Notes: generated by a model not told the origin, from the letters alone. A DNA stretch of 64,000 nt from Symbiodinium natans (GCA_905221605.1 CAJNDS010002545.1:40001-104000), one strand, 5' to 3'; counted from the stretch's first letter, positions 11,901-28,870 are shown. Translations and numbers: made by a program.

Positions 11901-14900
11901 CCTAAAGCCCTAAAAGCACACCAAACACGAAACCCGCAACAAGAGCAGACGTGAAACAAGTGGCGTCCTTTTGTGCCAACCGGCCCGCCTTCGATCATCT
12001 CCGGAGAGAAGTAGAGGGGCGTGCCGTAGAAGGATTGCAAACACACCGTCTTCCTAAGCAGCGTTTCGCATTTGCAGGGTTCATTAGGTTAAGTTCTGTT
12101 CAGCTTAAGGCTTAAACATCGTGTGAAATGCTCCGGGTGTCTCAGACATCTGTCGCGAGACGCCGAAGTCGCCAAGCTTTATGACGCCCTCATCCGTAAG
12201 GAAGAGGTTCATGGCCTGCCCCGAGGCTACCGTTGGTATCCAGCTTCTGCCAGGGTGTTTCAAGAGTGAAGGAGGGAGCAAGTGGGGACTGTTCGCACCC
12301 GGAGGGCTTTTGAATGCCTCAGAGAGCAAAAAAAGTGCCAACGCAGCCCCCTCCAGCAATTCATCACCAGCTATCCGGGACGGACGCTTAAGTCGGGAGT
12401 GGCGCCTTGATGTCCCGATGCACGATGCCACGGGCGTGGATGTGACACAGGCCCATGAGCACCTCGCTTTCTACTAATCTGATAACAAGATTCTTCCTTC
12501 TAAGGGCAAAAAAAGGATTGGTGTTTTGTTGGGGGGTTCTTAAGCAAGCAAATAATTAGTAGTTTTCTCCCATGGTGGCGATTGCTGCACAAAGGACATC
12601 AAAGTGGTCAAGGACCCCTGACAGTCCTTACTTTTAACCCACCGCACACAGCACGCACAGACAGTTCGGGAACATGAGGAGGGTTCAGGGTCTTAGGGTT
12701 TAGGTTTAGGAGGGAGACCCCTAGAAGGGACCCCTTGATCTTATTGCCCTATATAATGACGACATGTACCTTATGCAGCCCCCCAAGGAGCCCCTAAATA
12801 CCGCCTACATTACCGTACCTTATCAGGCTCCCTCCTTTAGTCCCTTGAGAAAGATCGCGCAAGTTCTCAATGGGTTTTAAACCGTGTGATGAAGGTGAGA
12901 CTGAGAAGTATTTGGTGTTGTTGCTGCAGCAGATAGCTCACAAACAGGCCTGCGCCAGAGTGTCCCACACTTCCTCGTCCCCAAAGGGCTTCCTTTGGAT
13001 TCACCGGCTTTTGAGATCGCAGGACATGTCTCAAGATAATTGAGGTTCAGGGTAGGTGTGTCTATCCGCGAGAATAACCAGAACGCGCTTCTTCATGCAA
13101 TGCAGGCATGGCTGTTATTGGGACAACCTTCGTTTCTACTCGATCCAATAAGCTTGCTCCAGCCGAAGTTCGCCAACTGCCTACTATGCTGCTCTTGAAA
13201 GGCTTGAACATAGGAATGTTGCTCGATGCTCCCGTTTGCTTCGCACTATTCGAGAACCTGGTTTCGACACATCCCCAGAACACGGGGCGGCACTCTTGAG
13301 CATTTTCCATGCAACCACAACCACCCGGAAGCAATGCAACCCAAGCCGGCAACGCACAAAAGCGAAGAAGTAGGAAAATATAAAGCTTTAGCATGTAGCC
13401 TAAACCCAAAACCCAAAAACTACAGCCAGGGTACCAGGATCCGAAGCCCGAAACACCCATACCTCAACGTTCATGCGTACTTGTACGTAGGAAATAGGTC
13501 GAAATAAGGCTATAAGCACAGTTGCCCTACTTCTAAGCACCCATGAACTTCCCAACACGATGCACCCTGAAATGTCGCGGGAGCGTCCCCAGCCGCTTCC
13601 GCTTCTGAAGCTCCCAATGGAGATCGCCACGGTTGGCGTACCTCAGCTAGTATAGATAAAAACATCGTCCTTACAAGGGAAATATAGGAATTATTATCTT
13701 TTTTTATTCGACCAGCTTCACAGCCAAGTTACTCTAGGGGCCCTGATACTTAGAATAGGGTTTTGGGGGTTATTGTAGTATGGTTGTTTTGACCATAAGG
13801 AAATACTATTAGTAAGTATTCCGACCCCTATATTACCCTAAAGAGGATCTAAAGAGGTCCGATCAATCCACACACAAGCTACGATCGGGGCTCAGGGTTC
13901 TGCAGGGTTCAGGGTATAGGGCTCGATGCAGAAGAAGGCATTGAAGCCTTTTGTCCAACCGTACACAGCAAATGCGACGCTAACCTGGGAAAATCCTAAG
14001 GAGCATTCCTTCTATCCTTACTGAAGGGATAATGGTGTCTCTGGGAAAAAATGTCCTGTTCCTCGGCTCCTGGATTCTTATGCTAACCTCAGCTTGCCAA
14101 GACTGGGGTGGGTTGGTTGAGGGTTTAGGGTTTAGGGTTTAGGGTTTAGGGTTTAGGGTTTAGGGTTTAGGGTTTAGGGTTTAGGGTTTAGGGTTCCGGG
14201 TTTAGGGTTTAGGGTTTAGGGTTTAGGGTTTAGGGCAAGAAAGCTCCCCCCCCAAAAAAATCTCGAGCCGAGCATCTCCAGCACGATGTAGAGCGATTGC
14301 GAAGGGAAGTCCCAGAAGTAGCCGTAGCAGCGAATGATGTTCGGGTGGCTCAGCTTCTTCATGACCTGCAAACATGGGGTTTAGGGCTTAGGGCTTAAGG
14401 AGTTTGGGGTTTAGGGCTTAAGGGTTGAAGGAGTTAGGGAGTGTAGGGTTTAGGGTTTAAGGAGATTAGGGTTTAGGGTTTAGGGGTTGAAGGAGTTAAG
14501 GAGTTCAGGGTTTAGGGTTCAAGGAGTTCGGGTGGCTCAGCTTCTTCATGACCTGCAAGAATGGGGGCGGTGTGGGGCTGATCGTTTAGGGTTCAGGGAG
14601 TTTAGGGTTTAAGGAAGGGGCGATTTGGGGCTTATAGGGTTTCAGGAGTGGAGGAGTTTAGGGTTTAGGGTTTAGGGAGTTTTGGGTCTGGTGGTTGAAA
14701 GCAGGCATTTCGGGTGCCTGTGAACAGAACTGAGGATCTCCACACGGGCCTGTGGCAGGAACTGCCTTTGCAGCACGCTTTTTTTCCCTCAGCGTATACA
14801 ATACAATGAAAAATCATGTGTATATATATATATATATAATATGTATATACACATTGTATATACATACTCATCATATGCAATGATATACCAACAATAACAG

Positions 14901-15855
14901 CATATGAGAAAAGTACGAAAATGATATGTGCCCCTCGAGCTATAGTTCGCGAACATGCGCTGCGGCCTGGAATCTTCCGCCCCCCGCGTAACCTTAAAGG
15001 CTCCTAGTCTTAGCAGGGACTGACGGAGTTCGGGTTCTTAAGTGACACCCTTCTAAAGCATCTTCAAGCCACTTCGAAAAGGTCGCGCCTCATACTCGTT
15101 GAGGAGGTCCTGACAAGAAGACATATAGGGCACGAAGCGCCTAGCAAAGGTAGCGTGTTTCTGCGAGCAGAAACTTGACGGAGTTGAGCAACTTTGGTGC
15201 CACCCCCCCCCCCCCCCGCCTCCTGACCCGTCATTACTCTACAGTGATCCCGATCCTTGTAGTCCCCATCCATTCCAAAGATCCCTCGTGGCTTTCGACC
15301 TAGACCTCCCGTGCCATGCCACCCTGGCACCATTCAGAGAACGCTTCGGGGCCCCCCCTGTTGCGAAGCTACGCGACTCGAGTCGAGCTCAGCCAAACTC
15401 GCCGAGGTGGGACCCAAGGATGGCAACAGCACTTGACCGAGGAGTAATCCAGTTTAAAGCCCCCCCCCCAAAAAAAAAAGGTACCCTTTTTGGTTTAAAG
15501 GAGCTTCTGCGGGAACCCACCCCCCCCCCCCCCCCCCCAAAAAAAAAAGGGAAGAAGGGCTGGGTCCTAGAATAACATGCAAAAGTTGCTTACTTTACCG
15601 ACACAAACCGGTCTCCGAGATCAGGCGCCTTGAGGAAGCCCACTTTGCCGTAGATGCTGGGAAAGGACCACCATCAATAGACACTGCTGTGGAAGTTACG
15701 TGGGCTGGAGAATGAGAATAAGGGTTCTAGACCCTAAACCCTAAACCCTAAACCCTAAACCCTAAACCCTAAACCCAACACCCAACTATCCCCTGGGGGC
15801 GCGCCTTGGCCTTGCCCAACTCCGGTGCTCTTCGCCGCTTCAGGACGACAAGCTC
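8964..15855 (-). CDS. kinase 1: NEK-like serine/threonine protein kinase, 14 exons
   Basis: Protein kinase domain, predicted to phosphorylate Ser/Thr. Frame-consistent minus-strand exons, 5' to 3', are 15805-15855, 15089-15109, 14277-14365, 13594-13641, 12950-12992, 12406-12462, 12142-12215, 11989-12053, 11782-11834, 11410-11454, 10898-10923, 9901-9931, 9604-9632 and 8964-9014. They supply VVLK (the likely ATP-binding lysine), KLSHPNIIRCYGYF, the hinge YANRGDL, the catalytic loop HRDIKAMN, LGDFGVSR, YGTPLYFSPE, DIWSLGVVLY and DPAKRPS, so every core catalytic motif from the lysine onward is present. The YGTPLYFSPE segment and LGDFGVSR suggest a NEK-like kinase; the family call is by eye. Donors are GC (10), GA (3) and GT (1), and every acceptor is AG followed by G. 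The glycine-loop exon appears out of order at about 15600-15652. Start codon and tail are not resolved. Kinase 2 upstream on the same strand is a paralogue. Confidence 0.85.
9669..9720. repeat. TTTAGGG repeats at the acceptor end of a kinase 1 intron
   Basis: Short TTTAGGG run about 35 bases on the intron side of the acceptor of exon 9604-9632. The same intron opens with the CCCTAAA-oriented array at 9803-9873. Confidence 0.85.
9803..9873. repeat. CCCTAAA array at the donor end of a kinase 1 intron
   Basis: About ten heptamers (variants first, then five perfect) within about 30 bases of the donor of exon 9901-9931. On the transcript they read TTTAGGG. Confidence 0.9.
9948..9987. repeat. TTTAGGG array at the acceptor end of a kinase 1 intron
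   Basis: Five perfect heptamers starting about 16 bases from the acceptor of exon 9901-9931. On the transcript they read CCCTAAA and could pair with the donor-end array at about 10805-10880. Confidence 0.9.
10085..10452. repeat. minisatellite of about 21 bases (ACCTTGCCCAGTAAAA core) with an orientation switch
   Basis: About seventeen copies of a unit with core ACCTTGCCCAGTAAAA and a variable A-run. Eleven copies run in one orientation, two are inverted at about 10318-10355, and the rest return to the first orientation from about 10369. The first switch forms a 17-base-arm palindrome at 10300-10334. The block sits inside the kinase 1 intron 9932-10897. The repetitive open frames across it are artefacts of the repeat. 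Confidence 0.9.
10472..10564. repeat. long perfect TTTAGGG array
   Basis: About thirteen heptamers, nearly all perfect, directly after the minisatellite and inside the same intron. This is one of the cleanest interstitial telomere-type arrays in the window. Confidence 0.95.
12142..12215 (-). CDS. kinase 1 DFG exon
   Basis: Encodes AMNLFLTDEGVIKLGDFGVS and then RQMS, ending two bases into a Glu codon at a GA donor. The next exon (11989-12053) begins with the G that completes the codon and supplies YGTPLYFSPE. The metal-binding DFG and the activation-segment anchor are intact. Confidence 0.9.
12406..12462 (-). CDS. kinase 1 catalytic-loop exon (HRDIK)
   Basis: A 57-base exon in phase 0 encoding VLMGLCHIHARGIVHRDIK. 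It ends exactly before the residue preceding the catalytic-loop asparagine, which is in the next exon (12142-12215, starting AMNLFL). The donor reads GC and the acceptor AG-G. The paralogous exon at 24523-24578 is spliced at nearly the same place. Confidence 0.9.
14121..14235. repeat. TTTAGGG array
   Basis: About sixteen heptamers with one variant (TTCCGGG) near 14191-14200. It lies on the donor side of exon 14277-14365, in the opposite orientation to the common pattern, so this intron is an exception to opposed bracketing. Confidence 0.95.
14526..14557. repeat. duplicated fragment of a kinase 1 exon start
   Basis: About 30 bases repeat the sequence at 14343-14369, the start of the VMKKLSHPN exon with its acceptor, inside degenerate TTTAGGG repeats. 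It looks like a partial copy left by local duplication and is too short to act as the full exon. Confidence 0.7.
14815..14880. repeat. TA-rich microsatellite
   Basis: TATA/TATG-rich run including a TA dinucleotide tract at about 14819-14838. The open frame across it is low-complexity. Confidence 0.85.
15600..15652 (-). CDS. possible kinase 1 glycine-loop exon, out of order
   Basis: The minus strand reads IYGKVGFLKAPDLGDRFVS after an AG acceptor, with a GT donor. It resembles strands 1-2 of a kinase domain (glycine-rich loop GKV) and would join in phase to ELVVLKRR of exon 15805-15855. That exon lies upstream of it in transcript order, so the arrangement is scrambled. It could be a duplicated exon, an assembly error or a decoy. 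Confidence 0.5.
15731..15776. repeat. CCCTAAA array at the donor end of a kinase 1 intron
   Basis: Six perfect heptamers ending about 28 bases from the donor of exon 15805-15855. Confidence 0.9.
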
Positions 15856-15874
15856 CTGCAAAAGTGGGGTTTTG

Positions 15875-16112
15875 GGGTTTAGGGTTATATAGGGTCTTTT
15901 AGGGTTTAGGGTTTAGGGTTAGGGTTTCGGGTTTAGGGTCTAGGGTCTAGGGTCTAGGGTTTAGGGTTTAGGGTTTAGGGTTTAGGGTTTAGGGTTTAGG
16001 GTTTAGGGTTTAGGGTTTAGGGTTTAGGGTTTAGGGTTTAAGGTTTAGGGTTTAGGGTTTAGGGTTTAGGGCTTAGGGTTTAGGGTTTAAGGTTTAGGTT
16101 TAGGGTTTAGGG
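15875..16112. repeat. long TTTAGGG array with variants
   Basis: About thirty heptamers with scattered TCTAGGG, GCTTAGGG and TTTAAGG variants. It begins about 20 bases on the intron side of the acceptor of exon 15805-15855. It is one of the longest telomere-type arrays in the window. Confidence 0.95.
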
Positions 16113-17220
16113 CACTCCAACGAATGCATGAAGGGGCTCAGCAGCCGACAATATGCCAGAAACTGCTACTTGCACTGTTCCGAGCCTATCTGGCTCATGT
16201 CGTTCCTAAGTGGAGAATCTGTTGCTTGGAGGTTCAACTACTATTTGCTTGAATAATAATCCCTACATTGCCCTTCTAAGGCACAAAAAAGACATATATA
16301 TATATATATACACATATTTTTCATCATATTTTCATTTTTTCTTATTGGGGGGGGGGGCTCTTAAGCAAATAGTAGTCATGGGTGAGAAGGAGCCCTGCGA
16401 AAAGCTCCTCGCTCTTCCTGACCCGCGCCACATGCACAGACGCGGAATCGTTGGACTGAAGGTCCTGAACACAAGGGGGCTGGGCTTTCTTGTGCTGGAC
16501 AGATCATGTGCCACACATGTCTCAGGCATCGCGGCATTCTGTTGGCGTTCCATGCACTCGAGCGCAGAAGGAACTTCAGAGCAAGGGCTGAAAGTAGTCT
16601 TGACAGCGAGCATGTGCTCGTATCCTACATCATCGGCCGCGTGGACAGAAGCTGAACATGTCGAAGGCCTATTTGAAAAACCCTAAGCCCCGAAACCGTG
16701 TAAACCCAGTGTTTGGGGTTGAGGGATTAATTAGGGTTTAGGGCTGATAAGCCCCTATACGCAAAAGAGGCTTCGGGAGAGTTCCGTGCCAACAAGTTCC
16801 TTGCGGAACCGGCGGTCCTTGAGGAGCTCGAACTGCCTTGCGACATATATATACATGTATATATATATATATATATATGTATATACATTTTCTTCATAAT
16901 AATAAGAATAATAGTACTAATAATAATAATATGAATAATAATGATAATAATAAATACTACTAATTGTAAAGATAATAATAACAATTAGGGCACATACTTC
17001 GGATCCCTTATGCAGCCTTAGAAGCAAGAGAACTGTGATGATTCTTATGTCCTAGTAGGGATTATAATGGGAGGTACTCTTATCCCTATTTTAGGACTGT
17101 TAGTATAAGGGGGAACCTCCCAGTGTCAATGTTGTAATATGCCACAGAGTCGAGACCTCTTGCGGAGTGTGGAAAGCGAGTCGGACATGAAGGCCGCGGC
17201 CACAACGCGACTGTCAAGAT
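16113..17220. other. intergenic or intronic, AT-rich microsatellites, no firm gene
   Basis: Contains a TA tract at about 16293-16310, a TA tract at 16855-16880 and an AAT-rich run at about 16898-16985. On the minus strand 16790-16842 reads FELLKDRRFRKELVG after an AG, which could be an N-terminal kinase 1 exon, but nothing confirms it. Confidence 0.5.
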
Positions 17221-17270
17221 GCCCCAGGGTTTAGATCCTAAACCCTAAACCCTAAAATCCAAAAAGTACC

Positions 17271-17291
17271 CCCCCCCCCCCCCCCCCCCCC
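17271..17291. repeat. poly-C tract
   Basis: About twenty consecutive C. Similar C or G homopolymers recur near 4601-4617, 15203-15218, 15521-15538, 43006-43016, 50127-50143, 52768-52787 and 53847-53866. Confidence 0.9.
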
Positions 17292-17324
17292 TAATTTTCC
17301 TACATTACGCTGACCCAGACTTCA

Positions 17325-17402
17325 TCACATTCTCCAGGCTGCTCGCGGTGGTTGAACTCGCCGACGCTGGAGGGCCGGCCCTGCAACCTCTCCACCGCGT
17401 AC
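17325..17402 (-). CDS. kinase 2 tail exon (RPSSVGEF)
   Basis: After AG-G the minus strand reads YAVERLQGRPSSVGEFNHRE and then QPGE. The core RPSSVGEF is matched by RPPSVGEF at 27177-27230, which supports both as coding exons of paralogous genes. The exact 3' end is not fixed. The sequence looks like a disordered C-terminal region. Confidence 0.6.
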   Translation of the reverse strand, partial: VRGGEVAGPALQRRRVQPPRAAWRM

Positions 17403-17867
17403 CTCACAGGATTATTGGGTGTAGGGTTTAGGATGCTGAGTGCCATCACCTGCTTGGGGTTTAGGGCTCTTACTCGGTTTTTCGTACCCCCTGGAACCCA
17501 AAAGTACAACAGACCAATCAAGCTGACAGCCATTTCAAATCCAGGCGGGCCAAGCCCACAACCTTGTGCACTAAACCCAACCCCTAGAACCCTACTAACC
17601 TTGAACCCTAAGCTTAGAACCCAACAACCCTAAAACAATGAAGCTCGAAAACCCTATTCACCCGAAAACCCTAACACCAGAAACCCCCAAAGAAGCCCAA
17701 AGCCCTAAAATCAACAGCCCCCAAACCCACCCAAACCCTAAACCCTAAACCCTAAAACCCTAATTCTCAAACCATATAGTTACAAACCACCCTAAACCCT
17801 AAACCCTAAACCCCAAACCCCAAAGCCCCTAATCCCCTGCGCCAAGGAGCGGCGCCGGGGCGTGGGC

Positions 17868-17891
17868 CAACCGCCGCTGCTCCCAGCGCTC
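17868..17891 (-). CDS. possible micro-exon ERWEQRRL
   Basis: Twenty-four bases between an AG-G acceptor and a GC donor, with a similar RWEQRR-coding stretch at about 5590-5615 in the kinase 1 tail region. It sits between a CCCTAAA-type block on the left and a TTTAGGG array on the right. The frame is uncertain because no second junction confirms it. Confidence 0.35.
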
Positions 17892-17924
17892 CTATCGAGT
17901 GAAGGGCAAACCTGAACCCGGTAG

Positions 17925-18060
17925 GGTTTAGGGTTTAGGGTTTAGGGTCTAGGGTTTAGGGTTTAGGGATATAGGGATATAGGGTTTAGGGCTTTGGGGG
18001 TTCTAGGGGTTTTCTTGTTCAGGGCTTTAGGGCTTATTGGGTTTAGGGTTTCTGGGGCTG
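17925..18060. repeat. TTTAGGG-type degenerate array
   Basis: Heptamers with ATATAGGG and TTTAGGGC variants, on the acceptor side of the possible micro-exon at 17868-17891. CCCTAAA-like degenerate repeats follow at about 18140-18270, before the next exon. Confidence 0.85.
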
Positions 18061-18272
18061 ATCGGACTCAGAAAGAAGGTTTACATGGGGCTGTCTCACG
18101 GCGGCCCGGGCCTCACGAAAAACGAAAAAAAGACAATCCTTCACCCTATAAACCCCAAAAAGCCCCCTAAAAACCCCCTACTAAGCCCTCAATAAAGGCC
18201 CTAAACACCCCAAAAACACCCAAAAACCCTCAAAACCCCAAAAGCCCTCAACAAAACCCCCCCCATCCTCGC

Positions 18273-18360
18273 GCAGGTTCTTGACCGCATGGAGTGGCCC
18301 AGTCGCACCGGGCGGCAGCTCGCGGCCCGGAGGTGGCGTCTCAGGCTCGAGGAGCTTCAC
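18273..18360 (-). CDS. kinase 2 tail exon, Pro-rich
   Basis: Between a CAG-G acceptor and a GC donor the minus strand reads VKLLEPETPPPGRELPPGAT and then GPLHAVKN. CCCTAAA-like repeats lie on the left and TTTAGGG-like repeats on the right, as for other exons of this locus. It is probably a disordered part of the kinase 2 C-terminal region. Confidence 0.55.
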
Positions 18361-18379
18361 CTGCTCTTTTGAGGGGGGG

Positions 18380-18620
18380 CTTAGGGTTTTTAGGGATTTT
18401 AGGGTTGTTAGGGTTTTTTGGGGCTTTTAGGGTTTAAGGGGTTTAGGGTTTTTCGGGTTCGGTTTTTATAGGGCTTACAGGGCTTGTAGGGTTTATGGGT
18501 TTATGGGGTTTACAGGGTTTATGGGGTTTATGGTTTAGGGCAGGGTTTGTCGGCTGTGTAGGGTTTTGCAAGGGTTTAGGGTTTACTGTTAGGGTGCTGG
18601 GTTTGTAGGGTTTAGGGTTT
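18380..18620. repeat. degenerate TTTAGGG / TTTATGGG repeats
   Basis: Loose heptamer to nonamer repeats with GGGGTTTA and TTATGGGG variants on the acceptor side of exon 18273-18360. Confidence 0.8.
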
Positions 18621-19091
18621 AGACTCTAGTTTATATTTAGAGTTTCTAGGGCTTTGAGGGCTTCTAGGCTTTGGCGGGCTTGGGGAAGCAGTTCGTGGCT
18701 TGGGGCCGGGGAGTTTGTCAATTTCACGATGCTGAGAAGAGGCTCGAGAGGCTGCCGGCAGAAAGCTGTCAAAAACAAGGGTTGACGCGCACTCCGAAGT
18801 GCCAAACATGCCTGATGGTTCATGGGCTATACTTATATAATCTTTTATAAGTATAGGGCACCGATGGGCACCGACAAGGGAGGTTACCCTGGACATAAGT
18901 ACCCGCGAATCAGGTTGCAACCGACTGATTCTCACTACAGGTGGAGCTCGCTGACGGATAACCATGAACCCTAAACATCCCTAAACCCCAAAAATCCTGA
19001 ACCCTGAAGCCTAAACCCCAAACCTCCAAGTGCTGTAATTGAAACCCCCCCTCCCCCCTCTCCTGCCCCCCTCCTATTCACTCTGTCGCAC

Positions 19092-19133
19092 CTGCGGTCC
19101 CGCACTGCTGGGCCTCGAGCGGATGCGCACAAC
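19092..19133 (-). CDS. kinase 2 tail exon (VVRIRSRPSSAGPQ)
   Basis: A 42-base exon encoding VVRIRSRPSSAGPQ, flanked by a CAG-G acceptor and a GT donor. The kinase 1 exon at 6857-6898 has the same length and 10 of 14 identical residues, but its donor is GC. Confidence 0.7.
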
Positions 19134-20335
19134 CTGCAGAGATGTCAAGGGACCCAAAGAGCCAATAAACGGCGCCTTATTTCGATCAGAGTGCTTATTC
19201 AAACAGTATAATCCGTAATTCATAGCAAAACAGCAAACAAACAAAAATGGTAACGCGCGGAGCCGCGCACGCTAACGTGACCCGAAGCCCTTCCTACAAT
19301 TGGACCCGAACCGAAGGGTCTGGGTAAGTCCTGGACCGGGTCTTTTTCGCGAGCTACAGGGAGGGGTTGCTGGTTCTAAATTGCAGGCTCGTCTTCTTTT
19401 GGGGGGTCTCCTTTCGTGTACATTCCGCCTGAGGGAAGTCCTGAGGCTAGCAAAAGGCCCTCAAATTCAATCAGACCCCCCCTCCCCCCATATTGAAGCA
19501 TGACCTGGCCTGGTGTCCCTCGTTTCGGGCCACTTCGGCAGGCGACCGATTCTCCTGCGAGCGCCGTGCCAGCGCGCAACATCTGTTCTCAGGTCAGCTG
19601 GAAGCCGAAGCCCACACAGGTCAAAGACTTCACCTCCTAAACCCATAAACCTGCCATAAACAATAAACACCAAACACCCTTAGCTCCTAAAGTACACCTG
19701 AGCCCTTACAGCAGTCATTCATAGCAAGCCCGCGCCTCCCACTTAGCGCACTCTGAGAGAACCTCGGAATGCTTTCTCAAACGCCTGCAGAAAGACCCCC
19801 TCCCCCTCCCTCCCCCTCCCCCTACCACCGCTCGACTTCCTTATCTGGGGGCTTCTTGGCGTCGATCGGCCTGGCAAGAGTGCATTCCTCTTTCTTGTCC
19901 GTGCTGTGGCGCAGCCTACTTGCACATGGACCTCCAATCTTGAGCTCGGCTCATCTATGTTTAGGGTTTAGGGTTTAGGGTGTAGGGGTATATACACTGA
20001 GGATGAGAGCTGTGTTGACAAATGAGTGCTCGACTCGGATTTACGGCTCATTCGACCCCCCCTGCCTGGGCTCTTGGATGTCCTTCGGACGGAAGAGCTT
20101 GCCGAAAGACCTCGGCTCGCTGGTGAAGTGGCTGGGCGCAACCCGACGCAGAACATGAAAAACTGGCTCTCCCTCTCTCTCCCCTTGGGCCCTCTGCTCT
20201 CAGCAAAGAGCTCAACCATGTTCCATTTCGTCATACGGGGGGTCTTCGGGATGGATTTGTGTGATGCAGACCTATTTTGGAGAATGAAGGGATTGTCGGA
20301 TCATCTTGGGAAAGTTCCTTGAAGCCGAGTGGCTC

Positions 20336-26822
<6,487 letters not shown>

Positions 26823-27176
26823 CTGGCAGGGTTCTCTGGTCTTAGAACTGTTCGGGCGTAGGGCTTGCAGGGGTCTGGGGTGATTAGGGTTTAGGGTTTA
26901 TAGGGTTTGGGGATTAGGGTTTAGGGTTTACAAACAGGGTGTTAGGTTTAGGGCTGCTCCACCTCCTCATATCAATGATTCATGATTTGTCATAGGGTCC
27001 ATTTTTGGACGGGACCACTCCCTAAGCCTGACACCCTAAGCATCCCTAAGGCCCACACCATCCTACTTGGAGGTTTCTGGATACTTATAAGTGAGGTAAC
27101 TGTGGTTATAATCATCTTTAAGCTACTTCCAACCCAACTCATACGTAGCCATCAAGCTTCAATTCTACCCGCGCGC

Positions 27177-27230
27177 CTGGAACTGACTCGGGGAGCTGAA
27201 TTCACCCACGCTGGGCGGCCTGAAGGAGGG
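27177..27230 (-). CDS. tail exon of a possible third kinase copy (RPPSVGEF)
   Basis: Fifty-four bases in phase 0 encoding PSFRPPSVGEFSSPSQFQ, with a GC donor and an AG acceptor. It resembles the kinase 2 tail exon at 17325-17402 (RPSSVGEF). It lies upstream, in transcript order, of the kinase 2 glycine-loop exon, so it is more likely the 3' part of another paralogue whose domain would lie further right. I did not find domain exons for that copy between 27 and 35 kb. Confidence 0.5.
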
Positions 27231-27773
27231 CTCTTGGGTTGCAACACTGCAAAGGGCATGGCGAGTTTTTTGAGTCAGTGGTGTTCTTGGAGGTTCATGG
27301 GGTTCGGGGTTAGGGTTTAGGGTTTTGGGTTTCGGGCTACTATAGGGTCTCAATAGTTAGAACAGGGTTTTGGAGGGTGATTGTAGTATAAATATACCGG
27401 GGCCATAAAGGAACACTGCTAGTACTTATTCCGACCCCTATAGTGCTTAGGGGTTCATGGGTTAGAAGTAGGGGCGATCATTGGTCAGATCCTTGTTTCG
27501 GGGCCCATTACCCTACTTAGAGGTACGCAGGAACCCCCAAGTACTGGAATAACGCTTTTTCAAGCCAAACTCGAGAAGGACAAGCGCCACATGCCCGAAT
27601 CACGACCAGTGAAACTGGTGGTGTTCCTGTAGGCCGGCTGCACCCAAACGATGGCATCTGGAGACTGTTAAGTTCTTGTGTTTAAGAGTTTCGTCAACTT
27701 GGGTATGTTGCTCGAGATGTCATTGACATAAAACAGCGCTCTATCACTATTATCAATTCTGCTACCAGTTGAA

Positions 27774-27968
27774 TACACACACATACATACATACATATAC
27801 ATATATATATATATCCTCATATATATATATATATGTGTGTGTGCACTTTAACAAGCATTGCCTACCCAAGCACCCAGGCACACAAAAACACATTTATATT
27901 AACATACATACATACATACATACATACATACATACATACATACATACATACATACATACATACATACA

Positions 27969-27998
<30 letters not shown>
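27774..27998. repeat. ATAC/CATA tetranucleotide microsatellite
   Basis: Short mixed TA and CATA runs at 27774-27840, then about 24 perfect CATA units at about 27901-27998. The open frames reading IHTY and CMYV are artefacts. Confidence 0.95.
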
Positions 27999-28004
<6 letters not shown>

Positions 28005-28659
28005 GACATATAAGTGTCAAGTCAAAGAAGAGCATTCGTGGTGTTGTGGCCAAAGCTTTTGCTATTCTACAGTATCTCTAAGAGCTGACGAACCGTTGTT
28101 GGATTTCAGGGGCAGAAGATATGAGGAGACCAGAGTACGTCGCGCACGCGCTTGGTGTCAAACCCGATCGGGACTGAACAAGCCGGAAGCTTGCAACCAG
28201 GCCCACTTTAGGGTTTAGCGTTTAGGGTTTAGGGTTTAGGGTGTGGGGTTGAGGGTTTTAGTTTTAGGGATAAAGGGCACATGGTACATCTTTGCGCAAT
28301 CCGGGCCTCCCTTGCAGCTTGTCGGCACCATAGCCCGCCGCCTGAATGAGAAGCTCACGGGTCTCAGGGATCAGATACCTCCAGGTCCATTAGTGGGCTG
28401 TCTATACCGTTTATACCAACTCGTCTAATATGGCTCAGCAGTTGTGAGAGAGAGAGTCTCTTTTCCCAATCTACCGCGCATTTACTCAGACAATCCCCGT
28501 CCCCAGTTGCCGCATGCCTACTAATTTCAAAATGCTTTTTGTGATGGTACGCGTACACCCACTGTGGTTGGTACTCGAAATATGAACACGAATTCTGAGG
28601 TACCAGAAGAAAAGGAACAAAGGAACTCATATAAGGGTCCTTTACTCTGGTACGGCCCT

Positions 28660-28870
28660 ACACCCTAAACCCTAAATCCTACACCCTCAACCTCCCTCTG
28701 CAATCCATGGGAGCGTGGACCTCGGCCGCCTCAGCGCCACTGCGACGGGCCATCACCGGCGAAGGCGCATCGGCTGCATCACCGATTACGGGTGTAGTGA
28801 ACCCGGGGTTTAGGGTTTAGGGTTGAGGGTTTAGGGTTTAGGGTTTCGGATTTCGGGTTTAGCGTTTAGG
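28660..28870. other. unique block bracketed by opposed telomere-type repeats
   Basis: CCCTAAA-type repeats at about 28660-28690, a GC-rich block at about 28700-28795, then TTTAGGG-type repeats at about 28805-28870. On the minus strand the block reads Ala/Pro/Arg-rich (for example APSPVMARRSGAEAAEV). It is a candidate exon of the same kind as the kinase exons but has no confirmed partner. Confidence 0.4.

Noticed and set aside
27769-28081. Open frames reading IHTYIHTY and CMYVCMYV
   Set aside because: Translation of the CATA tetranucleotide repeat.
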